Part shown: positions 33,434 to 45,587 of the stretch, piece by piece | Layout: each line of letters starts with the position of its first letter | Position numbering within the stretch: the first letter of the stretch is position 1 | From: Bidens hawaiensis | Lineage: Eukaryota; Streptophyta; Magnoliopsida; Asterales; Asteraceae | Length of the DNA stretch: 64,000 nt | Direction of reading: 5' to 3' | Assembly: GCA_021521415.1 (NCBI GenBank) | Contig: JAIQDT010000059.1 | Span: 3,286,001 to 3,350,000 of the forward strand | Program-made: the position numbers and the translations under genes | The notes under the pieces: generated by a model | What the model was told of the DNA's origin: nothing | What the model saw: the letters and a program-made list of their open reading frames with translations, nothing else | The model's database searches: none

Positions 33434-36400
33434 GTATGATTTTCACTTCCCTTAATCTTTCTCAAAGAGTAGCTTATTAAGAATCAATTGTTAAAGTGGT
33501 GGTTAAGTTGCTAGCTTACTACTCTTTCATTATTTGATTAGCTATACGTACGTGATCATTCACTTTCACATTATCATTACATGCAACTGCTAGATAGAGC
33601 CCGGTTATATTTCTTGTGGGATACATCCTTTTAAATAAAAGACTTAATCTTTACTAGCTGGGCAAGCCAAGCCTATATATGAAAGCACCACTTTGTCAGC
33701 TCATGCTTCGGCTGATGCTAAGTTTCAAGTTAAAAACTGATATGATGATTAAATTCATACTTTCTATTCAATGTAAGCTCGAGTATATCTTTGTCTTACT
33801 AGATTGAATGAGGGTTGATTGTTGCCGTCAGTGAGCAAGATACCCAATTATTCTGTTAGCGCAAACGCAAGGTTTGGGGTCAGCTGTTATTATGGTTATA
33901 TATATTTAAAAGGAAACACATCTATTTGGTTATGCTTTCCTTTCAATGCATTCTAATGATATAGATTGGTAGGTGAACGAAAAGGGTTGTTTGGTGAAAG
34001 GAAATACCATCATTGGTGTATATGGCCATTTGACCGGGTTTGAAAGTGTTATGATAATGAGAGAATATTATTATACTAGATTTTATCCTCGTATTACGGG
34101 GGTTGTTTTATATTTTTCGTTTTTAATATTTATTTATGTATATTTGGATTTTAATTTTATTTATTGTAAGAAAGCTAATAATTAATATACTTGAGGTTTG
34201 ATGATAAAATGGTTTCACAAATAAATGACATGTTATAATCCGGTTTAAAAGCTATTTGGGTTTGGTGATACCCATTACCCGTTTATTTTCTTTATTATAA
34301 AATTGTTTCTTAATTATAAATAACTAGTTTTAGAGTCCGTGTTACACACGGGATAATTCAAATTATAAAATTATAAGTAAAACAAATAATTACATAGCGT
34401 ATATGAAAAAAAAATGTATTACATCTATGCTTGTATCTATACAATGTGTACATAAATTGATTTTATTTATATCACAAAATGATTTTTTTAAATGAACTTA
34501 ATAAAAAAAATGTCGGTGCAAAAACGTACCCGAAAATGCTTCTTTCTATTGAAAAATTTATTCTCGGTGTCATATATGTATGAAAGAATTTTGGTTATGA
34601 ACTAATTTCGGAAATAGGATTTCTCATACGATAGTAGTTATAACCATTCAGCCTAAATACAAAATGAGCGTCACATTTATTGATATATTTATCAATTTAC
34701 CACCTATCAAATGAAAGTAGAACATTAAATTGTAACAATGGATGTTCTTCAAGAACTATGTTTTTCTGAGCTACACCATGAAAAATATTTTGATAAGTTT
34801 CAGAGGGCTTCTCGACTTTGTCATAATGACAACATAAAAAACAACATGTTAACCCATTCAATTTTGTGAATATTTTGTTTCATTTGAGCATAGTTTAGCA
34901 TGTCATGCTTCCCATACGATGTTCTGATCACCATTGAAAGAAAAAATAATGTTGACATAAATATTTCAAATTTGATAAAAGTTAAGCATTGATAGGCATG
35001 GGGGTGGCATGTCGAAAGTGTTTGCAATGTTTTCTTAAATTTTAATAGTTGAGGGGAAAATAGTCAGTTTGCCAAATCCCGAACATTTTGATTATTTCAA
35101 AAAATGCCCTTAAAAATAAATTTAAAACCCGAATCATGTTTAAAATTTTAACTTTCATACTTTGACATTTTAAAGTCAACACTTTGAACCCATAACAAAT
35201 TTGACGATAAATCTATTTTGCATTCTCAAACTTTTAAAAATACTCAAAATTTTCATTTTTGACCCTAACAAATTTTGACCAAAATGTAGTTAACTTGTAC
35301 TAAACAATCTATTTACCAACTTTTAACCCATAAATCAAATTTAAGTTCCACAAAAAAACCCGAAACAATTTTCATTTGAGAAACATGATTTGTTGTTGAT
35401 TTTTGGAATTCCCCGAGTACTTTGAATATATAGTAAAATAATATGCTAATAATTATATTTATAAAAATATATAGATATTATATAAATATAGTGTAAAAGG
35501 AAAGTGAATAATTATTGATTTATTATATATATTAGGGTATATTACTTTTGAAGAGAAAAAATTATGAGAATTAACCAAAACATGACATGTATCCATATTT
35601 ATTTTACTTTATTAGGATAGGTAGATATAATATGTTAATATTTATTTTTATAAAAATGTATAGATATAATATAAGTGTAAAAGGAAAGTGAATAATTATT
35701 GATTTAATGCCAATTAATAAAGATTTTAGTTTTGGAGGAAAAAAATTATGAGAATTAACCAAAACTTGACAAGTGTCCACAATTATTTTACTTTATTAGA
35801 ATAGGGAGATATCTTTTTTTTAAATAAAATAGGATATTAATTTTTAGTATATCCATATTTTATAGGATTTCATATCAAATATTTATTAAATTTTAGTATA
35901 TCCCTATTTTATAGGATTTTCATATCAAATAATTGATAAGATTAATTTTTGATTTAATGAGATGTTATAACCCGTTTAAGAGCTATCTGGTTTTGGTAAG
36001 ACCCATACCCATGAATTTGGGTTAAATCAATGAGAGGCCTCCATTTAAAAATCAAACAATCTGGTAGCTTTCATAAAAGGGGAGAGCGACCACATCACGA
36101 CACGTAGGATTTTAGGGGTTTCGCTTATATATATTATAGATTGTTGTAATACATTTCCCCATTAGAGTTGAATAAATAACAATTTATATATTCTAAATTA
36201 TATTTCGAAAGTATTTAGTTGCTTAATGTTAATTAAATTACACTTTTTAGAACGGCGGCCTTCTTGTATTTAGGTTAAGGTACTCTCTATATTTGGGAGA
36301 GCCCCGATGCCCACTCTAGCCAGACCATGCTGTCTTAACCGGCCTACGTTGGTTTCAGAGTTTGACTTGGGCATTCCCTTGAGAAACCATACCGTCGACA

Positions 36401-39400
36401 GCCACTTGACTGTCATTGTGCCACGACAAGAGCAGAACTCTCTGGCGTAACACATGGTGGGACGAAAACCTGGGTAGGCTCCGGATTCAAACTGACAACC
36501 TTTGAACAAGGCCTTCCTTAAATTCTTCATTGCTAATATCCACCCAAAAATAAAGTGGGATTCAAACTTGGGTCTCTACTGGAAAGCACAAGCCTTCTAC
36601 CACCTGCCACCAACCAACCTCAACCACCACTGTCTCCGGCAACCACCAACACCAACTCCGCCTATACCACGTGCCACCAACCATCCTCAACAACCACCGT
36701 CTCGTCTCCTTTACATAAAGATGAACCTTTTTAACTAGAGATTTTAAAACAATTGACAAACCCAAGTATAATACTTTGACCTTTATCTATTTACGTTTCA
36801 AAATTTATAATTTTGTAAGTTTAGAAGTTCTTTTCACTCTTCTTTTGTTTACTCCTTGGCAATTGTCGGATAACTTATGTTGAGATTTGACTACATATAT
36901 ATAAATTATTAGGTAGCGTTTGGTATGCAGGAATGATAGTAGGAATGAAATGATTTATTACGTGGGAATGAAAAAAGTGATGTTTGGTTGCTCAATGGAA
37001 TGGAATCATCCACTACACATGGAATCCCATTCTATTAAAACCATTCCTTCCCACCTCCCTTCTTTTTTTTCATTCAATTCCTACTTCACCTACTTTTTCA
37101 AAAACACTATCATCTAACCACCACCACCACCACCACCATTACCATTGGCAACACCACCAACTCCGGCGACACCACCACCGCCGCCGCCACCGTCGCCACC
37201 GCCACCACCATTTTCGTCGCCGGAGCTACCACCGTCGCCATTGTAAGTTTTTTTTTTTGGCTTAAAAAATATTTTGAGATATGAGTGTTTTTGTTATTTC
37301 TATTTCATTTCTATAATTTTTTTGGATTCCAAACAATAAAAATTAATAATTGATTTCATTCCTATAGGTTAACCAAACAAGACAAAGGAATGGTAATGAT
37401 CTATTTCATTCTATTGTCCATTCCATTCCATTCCTTTTCCCATTCCATTACCTCTTCATTCCATTATCTCCAACCAAACATACCCCTAGTTACTAACTTA
37501 CATATAATTAATTCAAGTCAATCATAGCTTATCTTAAATATTGTTGTCGTGTGAGTAAAAAGCGTTGTCATGTCACCGTCACGTAAGTAAAAATAACATA
37601 ACTCGATTGCTTAGATAATTAATATACAATATTAAAGTTATTATAACCAACTTAATTCGCTAATATAACATGGAAATAATTTAATACGAATGGTGGGCAA
37701 AGTGGTGCTACGTTGAGACCGCTGCACTTGTCGTTGTATGACTCGAGTGGCGACTGTCATGGCAACGACATTCCGTCCATGAGGTTACGTCTTTAAGGGG
37801 TCGGGAGTTAGTATGATCCAAATACCACAAGGGCCCGATCTAGAAGAGAGGACCCGCAAGCCGGCCCCAAATATCAAGATTTCGAAGATTAAAACATATG
37901 TGATATGGTTGGATCTTTTTGAAAGATATCAATAATCTTTATCTACAAGTCATTTAAAGATACAAATATGTTTCTTAGTTTAATTATGTTTCATATATAG
38001 CTTATCTTGAATTCCTGTTTTCTTTTAAATACCCGAACATTTTAATAATAGGAAGATAAAATGTATTTGGCCATTCATCTTCTTTATCTTGTATTTTTGG
38101 AAGATTTTCGGTTGTCTTGAATAAACCGTATCAATTCGTGTTACATTTGGGAGGAAAAAAAACAGCATAACTCGACTGATTAGATATAAAACACATAACA
38201 ATATTTATTAAAACCTGGATTATAACTAACAATGTTTCTTTCACTTTTACCCGAAAATGACATGATATATCAGCGACGACATATGCAAACGGAGGTTTCA
38301 AAGAAGCAAACTGGAGGAGGAGGAGGACGGGAAGCCAATTCCGGCTTTTGTACATGACAAAGCTGGTAATTGCAAACACAAACCGCACAAATCTGTGCTA
38401 CTAGCCGCCATGGTCGCCACTCTCATAGTCATCACTTACTCTCTCTCGGGTCATCATCGTCACGACAACTACATCCCTCATGCTATTTCAATGTACGGTA
38501 ACTCATTCGGATTTTTATACTTGACGTTAATCATATATGATCACTCCATGATTTGATTATTTGTAATTAAACAGGTGGAAATGGGGTGGTGGGATAGATC
38601 AAAGATATGTGTCACATTTAAAAATCAATTGGGATGATGTATCAATTGTCACACAAATATTATCCGGCAAAACACAGATTCATGGGATCGGATTCTTGAA
38701 CTTTCACGAGAACGAAATCAGTGAATGGAAGACACGAATTGCTCTAGTTAGCGAGGATAAAATGCTCAATCTAAAACTTGATCCGGTTGATCAAAACGTG
38801 ACATGGGATGTGTTGTATCCCGAGTGGATAGATGAAGAACAAGAAGAGGAAGTCCCAACTTGTCCCAACTTTCCAAAACTCGATGTACCACGAAAGGTTG
38901 TTGATCTGATTGTCGTTAAGCTTCCTTGTAGAAACGAAGGAAACTGGTCCAGAGATGTTGCCAGGCTTCATTTGCAGCTGGCAGCTGCTGGACTGGCCGG
39001 TTCGTCTAGATCGAACTGGCCAGTGCGCCTGCTTTTTGTTAGTGATTGTTTCCCTATCCCAAACCTGTTTCCTTGTAGGGAACTCGTGGTTCGTAGGGGA
39101 AATGTGTGGTTATACGAACCAGATTTGAAGGTCTTGCGAGAAAAGATTCAGCTGCCGGTTGGATCTTGTGAGCTTGCATTGCCTTTCAAACCTCGAGGTT
39201 AGTTTTTCTCTATAGTCACTAAAGTTTTTTTTACTGATTGAATCTTGTACCGTTATATATATGACTAACCAATTAATTACTATTTTTATTTTAACTTAAT
39301 TATTAAGCTTATATATACCATTTTGAAAGCATGCATTAAAACACATATATATTTTAATCTATTGTTGTTTGATAACGTATATGTTTTATTAACTTATCTA

Positions 39401-40637
39401 ATTGAAAAGCACATCACAACTTATATGATTTGAAAGAAAAAGTACTCACTTGTTAACTTGGTAATTATTAATTATAGCCTTGGGTAGTCATTAGAGAGAA
39501 AACAGAAGTTTGATTAATTAATTTATAATAAACATATGAAACTTAATATATAATTATTTCTGTAGAGTTCCAACTAACCGGCATGTTGTGTTGTATCATT
39601 TAGACGGAGATTATATTGGGAATATACGACGAGAGGCGTATGTAACGATCCTACACTCGGCTCATGTGTATGTTTGCGGGGCGATAGCCGCAGCACAAAG
39701 CATTCGGATGTCGGGTTCAAACCGAGATCTCGTGATCCTTGTAGACGAGACAATCACTGATTACCACCGGAGTGGACTCGAGCTGGCAGGATGGAAGATT
39801 CGCACCATTCAACGGATAAGAAACCCCAAAGCCGAAAAAAACGCATACAACGAGTGGAACTACAGCAAGTTTCGGTTATGGCAGTTAACCGACTACGATA
39901 AGATAATATTTATAGATGCCGATTTGCTCATTTTACGAAACATCGATTTCTTATTTGGGATGCCGGAGATCTCGGCCACGGGTAACAATGGGACCTTGTT
40001 CAACTCCGGCGTGATGGTTATTGAGCCATCTAATTGTACATTTAATCTTCTAATGGACCATATCAACGAGATTGTATCGTATAATGGCGGCGATCAAGGG
40101 TACTTAAACGAGATTTTCACTTGGTGGCATCGTATCCCCAAGAGCATAAACTTTTTAAAAAACTTTTGGGTCGGAGACGATGAAGGAACCAAAGAGAAAA
40201 AGACGCGCCTCTTCGGGGCAGACCCTCCCGAGCTTTATGTACTCCACTACCTCGGGATGAAACCGTGGCTGTGTTTTCATGACTACGACTGCAATTGGAA
40301 CTCGGATATATTCCGTGAGTTCGCGAGCGATGTGGCTCACCAACGGTGGTGGAAAGTGCACGACGCAATGCCCGCTCAGTTGCATCAGTTTTGCCTGCTG
40401 GAGTCCAGGCAAAAGGCGCAACTTGAGTGGGACAGGAGGGAAGCCAGCAAGGCCGGGTTTGAAGACAGGCATTGGAAGATAAAAATACGGGACCCCAGGC
40501 TGAAGAAATGCATCGACAACCTGTGCTCATGGAAATCGATGTTGAAACATTGGGGCGAGTCGAACTGGACCGATTATCAGAGTTTTCCAACGCCACCTGC
40601 GATTGCTAAACTCACTCAACATCGTTTGATTGATTAG
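33408..40637 (+). CDS. GUX1: UDP-glucuronate:xylan alpha-glucuronosyltransferase, GUX1-type (GT8), four exons
   Basis: Adds glucuronic acid side chains to xylan in the Golgi, for secondary cell walls (known for GUX1/PGSIP1 of Arabidopsis). Proposed exons 33408-33433, 38274-38492, 38575-39197 and 39604-40637 total 1,902 nt, 633 residues, close to the usual 650 or so. Short cytosolic N-terminus with ICKRRFQRSK, one membrane span at about 52-68 (type II anchor), then a stem domain with WDALYPEWIDEE-type text, KLPCRNEGNWSRDVARLH and PIPNLF. The GT8 domain starts at about 298 (REAYVTILHSAHVYVCGAIA), with FIDADLLILRN holding the metal-binding DxD (394-396), GNNGTLFNSGVMVIEPSNCTF, GGDQGYLNE and HYLGMKPW (His about 504). 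No stops; all phases agree. Exon 1 is the least certain part. It appears intact and functional. Confidence 0.9.
34324..36140 (-). mobile_element. Non-autonomous Helitron (1.8 kb)
   Basis: Minus strand begins TCTATAATATATATAAGCGA, a typical Helitron 5' end preceded by A. It ends with a hairpin CCGTGT-GTA-ACACGG (+ 34337-34351), then nine bases, then CTAG followed by T. Insertion is therefore between A (34323) and T (36141), the Helitron target, without duplication. No Rep/helicase is encoded. Inside is a tandem duplication of about 184 bp (near 35440-35820) and one of about 55 bp (35837-35935). Confidence 0.8.
35440..35820 (+). repeat. Tandem duplication inside the Helitron (about 184 bp unit)
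   Basis: GTGTAAAAGGAAAGTGAATA occurs at 35491 and 35675, with flanking text such as AATTATGAGAATTAACC and TTATTTTACTTTATTAG in both. Confidence 0.85.
36245..36640 (-). mobile_element. SINE-like retroposon
   Basis: On the minus strand, TGGCAGGTGGTAGAAGGC (A-box-like) and AGTTTGAATCCC (B-box-like) are about 30 nt apart, followed by about 330 bp ending in GGCCGCCGTTCTAAAAAG. This is the build of a tRNA-derived SINE. Ends uncertain; no target duplication confirmed. Confidence 0.5.
36914..37488. mobile_element. Tourist-like (PIF/Harbinger) MITE
   Basis: Left end GGTAGCGTTTGGTATG and right end CCAACCAAACATACCCC form an imperfect terminal inverted repeat of the GGG-TATGTTTGG type. TTA and TAG flank it. 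Interior rich in GGAATG/CATTCC and a CCN-repeat block at 37114-37241. Non-coding. Confidence 0.6.
37114..37241 (+). repeat. Imperfect (CAC/CGC)n block inside the MITE
   Basis: About 40 triplets of CAC, CGC, CCG and GCC type, GC-rich in an AT-rich intron. Confidence 0.8.
38274..38492 (+). CDS. GUX1: GUX1 exon 2: cytosolic tail and membrane anchor
   Basis: Follows acceptor TATATCAG and ends at donor GTACGG after ...PHAISM. Encodes DDICKRRFQRSK, an acidic run, then LLAAMVATLIVITYSLSG, the membrane span, with basic residues on its N-terminal side. Confidence 0.8.
38575..39197 (+). CDS. GUX1: GUX1 exon 3: stem region
   Basis: Acceptor AACAG, donor GTTAGT. Starts WKWGGGIDQRY and runs through INWDDVS, TWDVLYPEWIDEEQEEEVP, KLPCRNEGNWSRDVARLH and LPVGSCELALPF, all typical of GUX proteins between anchor and GT8 domain. 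Confidence 0.92.
39604..40637 (+). CDS. GUX1: GUX1 exon 4: GT8 catalytic domain
   Basis: Acceptor CATTTAG, stop TAG at 40635-40637. Contains the whole GT8 catalytic domain including DxD and the C-terminal CNWK-like region (DNLCSWKSMLKHWGESNWTDY). A likely poly(A) region with AATAAT lies near 40667. Confidence 0.95.
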
Positions 40638-41692
40638 TACATGTATGTAAGTTGATTCTTTTTTGTAATAATGGAATTTTGATGTTTAATTAATATAATG
40701 CAGGATTTTGGTCAACGTGTTGTTAAGTTTCTTGTTAGCGTTGGCTAATGACTATCTCTCACTCTATTATCTAATGTGGTACAAGTTAAACTTAAATTAA
40801 AATATAAATAGTTACGTTTAAACTTTATTATATTGGTTGAGATATCACTTTTGTATATAATTTTCATCCGATGAATGATATATCGTTCTCTTATTTTGTC
40901 CGTTTCATGACAAACATAACAATTACTATACAAATGATTGAGGAATATGCAAGTGATTGATTTAGAGTTGAAAAGTTCAAAGAGACCAACAACTACTATA
41001 CAAGAATCCCTAAATTAAAGCCCCTTCCTACGTTAAGCCAACTTCCTTTAAAAGAAGAACGCCAAGAAGTTGTGAAAGCCGACTTCTTACATTAAGCCAC
41101 TTGCTTTAAAAGAGAGAACCATGTCACGTAGGCCATCAATTAAAAGAAAAGAGGCATCAAGGGAAATATAAAACATTATCAAGTACCAAAAAAACACATT
41201 ACTTATAGTAATGATTTGAAGAATGGACATAATGTGAAAACATGTAAAAATAAGAAAAACTAGCACCGCCCAAAGAACCCCGGGAAAAGGGGAAGCCTAG
41301 AACAAGGATGATATGAGAAGATATCATTGGAATACACGGTAGAGGTGGTGACAGAGGTTATTGTATTAAACAAGAACGCTAAATATTTCGCTAAGAAGAA
41401 AGACAAGTATTTAATTAGTCCGGTTTATATAAATTATAAAATATTGGCTTAAGTATGTTTTACTTTTCTTTTTTCTAAAATAATTGAAACGCTATTTAAA
41501 TAACAGAACCAATATTATTTTTAATGCAATTGATGTTTATTCTATCGTATAATTTGTTTGCAAGAGTATATTTATTTTTACAAACTAAAAATAAGAGGAA
41601 AAGCTAACCAAGAATAATTACAAAACTGAAAGAAAAAGAAAAAAAAATGTCCATATAGTCGACTTATTTGCCTATTATTGATACATGAATTG
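40638..41692. other. GUX1 3' region and intergenic DNA
   Basis: Transcript end probably near 40670-40720. Around 41030-41110 the phrase TTAAGCCA-CTT-CTTTAAAAGA occurs twice, 75 bp apart. No gene seen. Confidence 0.4.
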
Positions 41693-43060
41693 TGTTGGAG
41701 AGTATATTTTACACATGTCATATTAACAGAGTATATATATATTTTTTAAATTATAATGCTATTGTTATGCGTTAGAATCTTGATCAAGATTGTCATTCGG
41801 GATAGTTTTGTCTTCTGAACAAACAGGTATTATGTTAAATAGTTATGCTTGCATGTTACTCTTTTTATAAATAGCTTAACGGCTAATGTAACCATTCGTT
41901 ATAGTAACGAATGATCTTAAAGTATTGATTTCGAATAGGGCTCATTCGTTAGGGGTTGTCTAACGAATAAGCTCATCTCCTACATATACCCTATAAGTTA
42001 TCTGGTTTTATTATAGTTCTTATTTTATCATCTCAGACCTCGTTACTCTGCCCTAATTTTCTCTCAACACACACAAAGTAATCCAACCTAAATGTATTCT
42101 TATCAAAGACTAGATCCTTAACGTAATGAAGCATATCGATCAAACCACGGTTTCTCAAGTGGTATAAGAGCTTGTGTCTGATGAATCACGTTTAGGACTT
42201 CAATTCGCATCAATTGATTTGTGTTTTGACTGTTAACGACAACTAATTGTCTGAATTCGATACACGAACTGTTCATACAGTATATAATTGATCAATTGAA
42301 GGTCTGAATCATGATAATAGGTAATGAATTGGATTTAGGATTGTTCAGTATGATTCACTAATCATCTATGTTAGTTTAATTGTATTAATTCGGCCTAAAT
42401 CGTTGATTTTGATTTTAGCGGGGAAACATTCAAAGTTTTAACGTATTTTGACTTTGATTGAGTCAAAAAAATTGTGTTAGAGATGTTCGGAAAGGTTCGG
42501 ATCGTGTTTGTGAGCGGTTTTGATGAGGTTTGAGTTGAATTGGTTGAGTTTTAGTTGAGTTTGGATCGGTTTGGATAGGTTTGAATTCGTTTGGATCTGG
42601 AAATCGATAAACGCGATGAATGCTCATTCATTTTTTTCTTGAACACATTCGTTTTTTTCAAGCTTCATTTGTTAAACGGTTAAAAATTTGTTGTAACCGC
42701 TTCTAACAACCCATCCGTTCAACTATTCACTCATACGTTCAATTTCCTCATTCGTAAAACACATTCGTTATAGTATTCATTCATCCAATTCTACCACATT
42801 CGTTAGAATCAACATTCACACATTCCCCGTTCACTGTTACTCATTCGTTACTGATAAAGTATCATTCGTTATTGTTCCATTCGTGTGAATAGTATCACAT
42901 TTGTTCATCTAAAGTATTTGCATTCGTTACTCTTAAGTTTCATAGATTGTCATCTTACGCCCTCAACTTTCAAAATTGACAGTTTTCATTCTTATACTTT
43001 CATCATGGCAAACTTTTACGCTCTTGCTTCTCAGAATGCTTTAATGCAATAGATGTTGAC
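41693..43060 (+). mobile_element. 5' part of a copia element: LTR, PBS, leader, gag start
   Basis: The LTR ends TTTCTCA at 42157, with TATA box TATAAATA at 41866-41873. Its start is uncertain (TGTTGGAG at 41693 or TGTTATGCG at 41763). PBS TGGTATAAGAGC (42160-42171) differs by one base from the tRNA-Met type. An 830 bp leader is full of CATTCGTTA. Gag opens at 43005 (MANFYALASQNALMQ, then a stop). The gypsy-type LTR at 43061 interrupts it; the rest is not in this window. Confidence 0.65.
43005..43052 (+). pseudogene. gag: Start of copia gag, truncated
   Basis: 15 codons, MANFYALASQNALMQ, then TAG. The opening is typical of copia gag proteins. It is cut off by the LTR inserted at 43061. Confidence 0.5.
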
Positions 43061-44988
43061 TGTAACATCTCGGATTTTTCGAACCCGTATGCGTTTACAC
43101 ATAATCCGATCTAGGGACGTATTTCGGATCCTCGTCATTAAAAAAATCAAATATTTATAATTATTTAAGATTTATATTTTCATTTTGTACCCTTTATAAT
43201 CTTTAAGATTCTTATTATTGAATTTAACTTTAAAAATATAAAAAAACTAGGCATTTTAGAAAGAGCAACGACTTAATTTTTCAAAAATCAAAACTCACCC
43301 TCCCTACCAAGAAGCATTGCGTGACCACCATAAAGTGTGGCCGCCGCGCGGTGCCGTAGTGTCACTGTGGAGATCGTTTTTGTTTAGTATCCTTTCCTAG
43401 TTCGTTTTTGGCCTGAAATCGCTTATTTTAGGACTAATCGAGTGAATTAAGCCCCAAGGAAACTCATATAGCCTAAGTAAAAGTCCATATTCATTACTGC
43501 TTGTCCAAGAATTAATTTTTATAGATTTTAATATTGATTGATCATTAAAATCATATTCGGTTTCTTAAACGAGCGAAATAGCCTTATTTAGTTCGTTTTT
43601 GTGTTTCCTATATAAACAAAGCATATTTCTCCTGCCACAAACTTCCCTAAACCCTAATATATTATTCCCCAGCCGTCACCATCCTCTGACCTTCATCTTT
43701 TTCTTGCTTGTTTTTTTGTTTTACTTGAAGATACAAGCCTTGAAGGTTGACTTTGTTTATACATTGATCTTTGACTCCACTTTGCGGTTGATTCTTTCAC
43801 TTTCTGGGTAAGTTGTAAACTTCAAAATCGTTCATACATATTCCCTAGTCAATAACCTTCAATTTATTTCGGTGGTTGAAGAGTGTTGACTGGTCAATTC
43901 GTTTAAAAAATCGTTAAAGGGCAAAACAGTCTACAAGTTTGACTATCCATTTTCTCATACTGTTGGTTGAAACCAACGTTCGGTCCAGAAGACTTTTATT
44001 CTCGTAATGAAATTTTAAGGTTAATTCCCAAAACCCGACTTCTGACTCGCTATTCGGATTCTGAGTAGTATCGACTCGCTTAAATCTTTAATTTGACATA
44101 ACCGAAGTTCTAGACGTCTGTTTGGATCGATTCTAGTGTCAACGAGTTCGTTTTACTCATATTTTCATATTTCAAAGTTTCAGGTTCAGTTGGTTTATTT
44201 TATTCGACGCGCTAATGGATGATCCGTTTACTTTTTAACCGTTTATCATTATTATCATTCACTTGCCTTCAATTTAAGGTGAGTTTTGTCATTCCCCTAT
44301 TTTACTAAGTTTTCACAAGTTTTGGGGACATATGCGTACTTATTAGTATTTCGTATTATCTATATATATCACAAAATAGCAAAGGTGTAGTTGTGTGTGA
44401 ACTATCAAATATACTTGCTACCTGCTTATTTGTTTACTTTATCGCATTCGGAGAGGTCCAACATATTCTCATTTTTAGTATGATCATACTATTGACCCAC
44501 ACCCGATTCGCTTGGCGACGGTCTTATTACTTGCTCATGGTTGATTTACAGGCACCCAATTCGCTTGGCAACGGTTAATTGACACCTTATTTGCTCATGG
44601 TTTGATTTCATTACCGCAATTTATTGCGTTTTGCTTATTTCTTATATTATATTATTATTATTATTATTACATTGCAAAAACTGGTAATAAGCTCACTCAA
44701 CATGTGTTGTTGATAAACTCTATTTTCTAAGCATATACAGGTTGCCTTTGAATTAAAGTTTGACGTAAAAAGGGCATCTAGAAAAGACCATAGGAAATTT
44801 AATTAAGATTATATTTATCTTGATTGATTATTTGTTTTAAATTATTTATTTATGTTATGAATATTTGTGCACTGTAATTTGAAATAATTAACTTAATAGA
44901 TATTGTTATTTATATTTATGATAGTATCTTCGAGTTGTGAACAATCAGTTCATGCCCCGACATTTCCGACATAGGTTGGGGTGCGACA
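43061..44988 (+). repeat. LTR A (1,928 bp)
   Basis: Begins TGTAACATCTCGG and ends GGGGTGCGACA. TATA box TATATAA at 43610-43616, then a leader with ACCCTAATAT. TTATTATTATTA repeat near 44648. Confidence 0.85.
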
Positions 44989-45587
44989 GATTGATATTAG
45001 AGCCAACGGTTTTAAGATATGTCATTAGAAATTTTCCTAGGCATATGATTAGGACCCTATACGTGCTTATCTGAACTGCCTTATGTGCTATTTAAATTGT
45101 TTGCACCTTATATAAATTAATTATTTTATTTTATTATATTTTATTTATTGTGCACACACACAAATTCCGAGGTTAGGACTCACTTTTAAAATATTTTTAA
45201 ATCCTTTTATTTTTAGTAGATTATCTTTTTATTTTGGGAAATTCCTTAAGAATTCCTGTGTTTTGTTTTTATTCCCTCTCCTTAGGGCATGAAAGTATAA
45301 CATGTTCGGTAAGTAACCGTAGGGGGTGTGAGAAACTATGAGTTGGGCGTTGGCAAAACGGTTCCAAGAACCAAAGGTAAGATGATATTCCTTACCTGGA
45401 GGATAACCTAAGCGTAGTACTCGAGCCTATAGGCCAAAGCAAAACAAGATGTCATACGACCGGAAACCTAAGTGGTTAAACGTAACTGGCTAAATGTTTA
45501 CATTCCTTTTATAAAATCGAATTCACGGTAATTCGTGGATAAATTCGGGAAACTTCCAAAATTGTATTTTTAATTATTTTAAACGCT

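Larger units (their letters stand above)
33434..38273 (+). other. GUX1 intron 1 (4.84 kb) loaded with transposons
   Basis: From donor GTATGA to acceptor TATATCAG if exon 1 is right. Contains a Helitron (34324-36140), a SINE-like copy (about 36245-36640) and a Tourist-like MITE (36914-37488). 33434-34323 and 37489-38273 hold no recognisable feature. Confidence 0.55.

Noticed and set aside
36984..37265. His-rich protein in the GUX1 intron
   Set aside because: The His run is a reading of the CAC/CGC repeat inside a MITE.
38283..38355. ATG at 38283 as the GUX1 start
   Set aside because: Wrong frame relative to the membrane span; it hits a stop within 25 codons.
38771..38971. Minus-strand open readings over GUX1 exons (also 40117-40596 and 40155-40472)
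   Set aside because: They mirror the + strand exons, have no recognisable domain, and the + strand protein is clear.
39572..39588. Alternative acceptor TTTCTGTAG at 39567-39575 or a start at 39588 for the last GUX1 exon
   Set aside because: The acceptor would bring an in-frame problem, and the GTG-led start lies in the intron. The CATTTAG acceptor at 39603 restores phase with exon 3 and family similarity.
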